NCBI RefSeq assembly: GCF_026341125.1
Contig: NZ_JAPEOR010000003.1
Coordinates: 248,001 to 312,000 of the forward strand
Reading direction: 5' to 3'
Length of the DNA: 64,000 nt
Origin: Streptomyces sp. NBC_01142
Lineage (GTDB): Bacteria > Actinomycetota > Actinomycetes > Streptomycetales > Streptomycetaceae
Below, in pieces: positions 62,003-64,000 of the stretch (the stretch's first letter is position 1; every line of letters begins with the position of its first letter). Both the position numbers and the translations under genes were made by a program. Below the pieces are notes generated by a model. That model did no database searches and was not told the origin of the DNA. It saw only the letters and a program-made list of their open reading frames with translations.

Positions 62003-62017
62003 TTCCGTTAAGCGGAA
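62003..62017 (+). promoter_or_regulatory. IclR-type palindromic operator
   Basis: TTCCGTTAAGCGGAA has perfect 5-base arms TTCCG/CGGAA and sits between the candidate promoter and the start of the DUF6986 gene. TTCCG...CGGAA is a typical IclR family operator form; AllR-type regulators of allantoin genes belong to this family. A repressor bound here would block transcription start or elongation. Confidence 0.55.
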
Positions 62018-62033
62018 AACAGGAGGGTGTGGG

Positions 62034-63332
62034 ATGGGTCAGCAGGAGAAGGTGGCAACGAGCCTCGCCGGCGCGGTCAGCGAGGGCATCAGCGCCTCCC
62101 TCGCGCCGGTGGACGCGGAGCTCGCCCGCCGCTACCCGGGAGACCCCGGCACACGCCAGCCCGTCCACACCGTCTACGTACCCGGTGACGTATTCGCCGC
62201 CGACACCATCCGCTCCTGGGGTGACCAGGCGCTCGGGGCGCTCGACGAGCACGCCCCGGACGCCGCCGCCCTCGCCGCCGTCCTCGGCCTCTCCGACGCA
62301 CTCGCGCAGCCGGTGTACGACCGCGTACGGGCAAAGCTGGAGCGCGAGCCCGTCGAGGACCTGCGCGTCGACTTCGAGGACGGTTACGGCGGCCGCACCG
62401 ACGCCGACGAGGACGAGGCCGCAGCCCGCGCCGCCCGGCTGATCAGCGAGGCATACGCCGGCGGCACCGCCGCCCCGTACATGGGCATCCGCATGAAATG
62501 CATGGAAGCCGCGGTACGCGACCGCGGCATCCGCACCCTCGACATCTTCCTCACCGGGCTGATGGAGGCCGGCGGCCTGCCCGGCGGACTCGTGCTGACC
62601 CTCCCCAAAGTCACCTACGCCGAGCAGGTCACGGCGATGGTGCGGCTGCTCGAGGAGTTCGAGAAGGCGCGCGGCCTGGACACCGGCCGGATCGGCTTCG
62701 AGATCCAGATCGAGACCAGCCAGTCCATCCTCGCGGCCGACGGCACGGCCGCCGTGGCACGGATGATCGACGCCGCCGGGGGCCGGGCCACCGGACTGCA
62801 CTACGGCACCTTCGACTACAGCGCCTGCCTCGGTGTCAGCGCCGCCTACCAGGCCAGCGACCACCCGGCCGCCGACCACGCCAAGGCCGTGATGCAGGTC
62901 GCGGCCGCCGGCACCGGCGTACGCGTCTGCGACGGTTCCACCAACGTCCTGCCCGTCGGGCCCACCGCGCAGGTGCACGACGCCTGGCGGCTGCACTACG
63001 GCCTCACCCGCCGTGCCCTGGCCCGCGCCTACTACCAGGGCTGGGACATGCACCCGGGCCATCTGCCCACCCGCTACGCCGCCGTGTTCGCCTTCTACCG
63101 CGAGGGCTTCGAGCAGGCCGCCGCGCGCCTGTCCGCCTACGCCAACCACGCGGGCGGCGACGTCATGGACGAGCCCGCCACCGCCAAGGCGCTCAGCAGC
63201 TACCTGCTGCGCGGCATCGACTGCGGCGCGCTCGACACCGCCGAGGTCGCCCGGCTCACCGGCCTGACCCGCGCGGACCTCGACGCGTTCGCCTCGCCGC
63301 GCCGCGGAGACCTGACGGCCACCGCCAACTGA
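62034..63332 (+). CDS. DUF6986 / HpcH-HpaI aldolase-type protein
   Basis: A 432-residue TIM-barrel lyase-like protein. LRVDFEDGYGGRTDADEDEA and IRMKCMEAAVRDRGIRTLDI then EFEKARGLDTGRIGFEIQIE and HYGTFDYSACLGVSAAYQA carry the metal Glu/Asp and Arg residues of the citrate lyase beta / malate synthase-like group. In Streptomyces relatives lie with allantoin or glyoxylate genes, which fits an IclR-type operator here. ATG has GGAGGG upstream. Enzyme reaction unknown. Confidence 0.87.
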   Translation: MGQQEKVATSLAGAVSEGISASLAPVDAELARRYPGDPGTRQPVHTVYVPGDVFAADTIRSWGDQALGALDEHAPDAAALAAVLGLSDALAQPVYDRVRAKLEREPVEDLRVDFEDGYGGRTDADEDEAAARAARLISEAYAGGTAAPYMGIRMKCMEAAVRDRGIRTLDIFLTGLMEAGGLPGGLVLTLPKVTYAEQVTAMVRLLEEFEKARGLDTGRIGFEIQIETSQSILAADGTAAVARMIDAAGGRATGLHYGTFDYSACLGVSAAYQASDHPAADHAKAVMQVAAAGTGVRVCDGSTNVLPVGPTAQVHDAWRLHYGLTRRALARAYYQGWDMHPGHLPTRYAAVFAFYREGFEQAAARLSAYANHAGGDVMDEPATAKALSSYLLRGIDCGALDTAEVARLTGLTRADLDAFASPRRGDLTATAN

Positions 63333-63423
63333 CAGCCACAGCCCCGTAACACTGGTCACCGCCGTCACCGGTGCCCCCTTAGTCTGTACGCGAGCACAGT
63401 CGCCACACGGGATCGGGGCATCG

Positions 63424-64000
63424 GTGTCTTCGGGGGAGAACGAACGGCTCGCCGGCCGATACCGGGTGATCGAACAGCTGGGCCGCGGGGGTATGGGCGT
63501 GGTCTGGCGCGCGGTCGACGAAGTGCTCGGCCGCGAGGTCGCCGTCAAGGAACTGCGCACGTACACCGACTCCTCCGCGCCCGAACTGGCCGACCTGACC
63601 GTGCGGATGCAGCGTGAGGCCCGCGCCGCCGCGCGCGTACGCCACCCCTCGGTCATCGCCGTCCACGACGTCGCCGAGCACGAGGGCCGTCCGGTCATCG
63701 TGATGGAGCTCATCGACGGCCCCTCGCTCGACGATGTGCTGCGCGAGCGCGGTGTCCTGGACGCGCGTGAAGCCGCCGCCATCGGGGCCAGGGTGATGGA
63801 GGCGCTGGACGCCGCCCACCGGGTCGGAGTACTGCACCGTGACGTCAAGCCCGGCAACGTCCTGCTGGACCGTGGGGGAAGCTCCCGTGCCGCAGGCAAC
63901 GGGGGCGGCCGGGTGGTGCTCACCGACTTCGGGATCGCCGCGATGGACGATCCGGGCGACGGTTCCACCACCCACCTCACACGCAGTGGCGAACTGGTCG
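63424..64000 (+). CDS. Ser/Thr protein kinase, N-terminal part (cut by window edge)
   Basis: The frame starts at GTG 63424 and is open to the end of the window (about 192 codons). It contains the glycine loop LGRGGMGVVWRA, the ATP Lys in EVAVKELR, catalytic HRDVKPGNVLL and DFG in VVLTDFGIA. A Gly/Ser-rich insert (GGSSRAAGNGGG) separates the catalytic loop from DFG, which is unusual. The C-terminal domain lies outside the window, so its sensor type is unknown. Not linked in sequence to the two kinase/receptor fusions at 4.8-9.2 kb. Confidence 0.93.
   Translation, partial: MSSGENERLAGRYRVIEQLGRGGMGVVWRAVDEVLGREVAVKELRTYTDSSAPELADLTVRMQREARAAARVRHPSVIAVHDVAEHEGRPVIVMELIDGPSLDDVLRERGVLDAREAAAIGARVMEALDAAHRVGVLHRDVKPGNVLLDRGGSSRAAGNGGGRVVLTDFGIAAMDDPGDGSTTHLTRSGELV

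Overview
This window is chromosomal DNA from a Streptomyces or very close relative. The evidence is a very high G+C content with G/C-rich third codon positions, frequent GTG starts, many GTGA/ATGA gene overlaps, rare TTA leucine codons, and families typical of the genus: an LAL regulator, MAB_1171c-like membrane proteins, DUF6421, DUF6214, DUF6986, a stand-alone bacterial nitric oxide synthase, and several Ser/Thr kinases and STAND ATPases. I saw no tRNA, rRNA or CRISPR array. The only mobile-element trace is a decayed IS481-type transposase start.

Layout. 1-1.7 kb is a graveyard: pieces of an alpha/beta hydrolase and a DUF429 protein, a short conserved peptide relic, one small membrane-anchored protein and the IS481 remnant. 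1.9-10.9 kb holds signalling genes: a large LuxR ATPase regulator, two tandem Ser/Thr kinases each fused to a type I periplasmic-binding domain through a membrane segment with a twin-arginine motif, a lipoprotein coupled to the second kinase, and a zinc-ribbon membrane protein. 11.6-15.2 kb holds two adjacent MuiA/DUF4139 proteins. 15.2-16.1 kb is decayed again (a pyruvate phosphate dikinase fossil and a second copy of the peptide relic). 16.1-19.3 kb is a four-gene operon: ImmA/IrrE protease, MAB_1171c-like membrane protein, TPR-like protein and DUF3574 protein. 19.5-25.5 kb is a ribose-type operon (LacI regulator, ATPase, fused permease/binding protein, ribokinase, pyranase) with a double LacI operator in front.

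25.7-31.7 kb is the most defence- or signalling-like block: a lipoprotein, a TIR/NB-ARC/TPR protein with an intact-looking TIR catalytic Glu and a TTA codon, an overlapping TPR-fragment partner, and a convergent STAND-TPR ATPase. 31.8-43.2 kb is mostly housekeeping or metabolic: HAD phosphatase, Lrp regulator, FUSC protein, NO synthase, lactonase-fold protein, a CbiX-like protein lacking the expected histidines, an N-acetylglucosamine kinase-like protein, uracil-DNA glycosylase, a BNR-propeller protein and an NADPH-ferredoxin reductase.

43.3-58.6 kb carries a DUF6214 protein, a divergent DUF305/LVIVD pair of exported proteins, a TetR regulator, an M56/PAP2/HAD operon, DUF5134, VOC, GNAT and GDPD proteins, a DUF6421/SDR/threonine-aldolase operon closed by a strong terminator, a transglutaminase-like protein, an acyltransferase and a DUF4395/thioredoxin pair. 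59.1-64 kb carries a flavin reductase behind a cysteine-type leader peptide, etfB-etfA ended by a long hairpin, a DUF6986 aldolase/lyase-fold protein behind a palindromic operator, and the start of a third Ser/Thr kinase cut by the window edge.

The features most worth follow-up are the TIR-NLR locus, the kinase/binding-protein fusions, TTA codons in three immunity- or regulation-like genes, the leader peptide before the flavin reductase, and the paired relics flanking the 0.3-15.8 kb segment.
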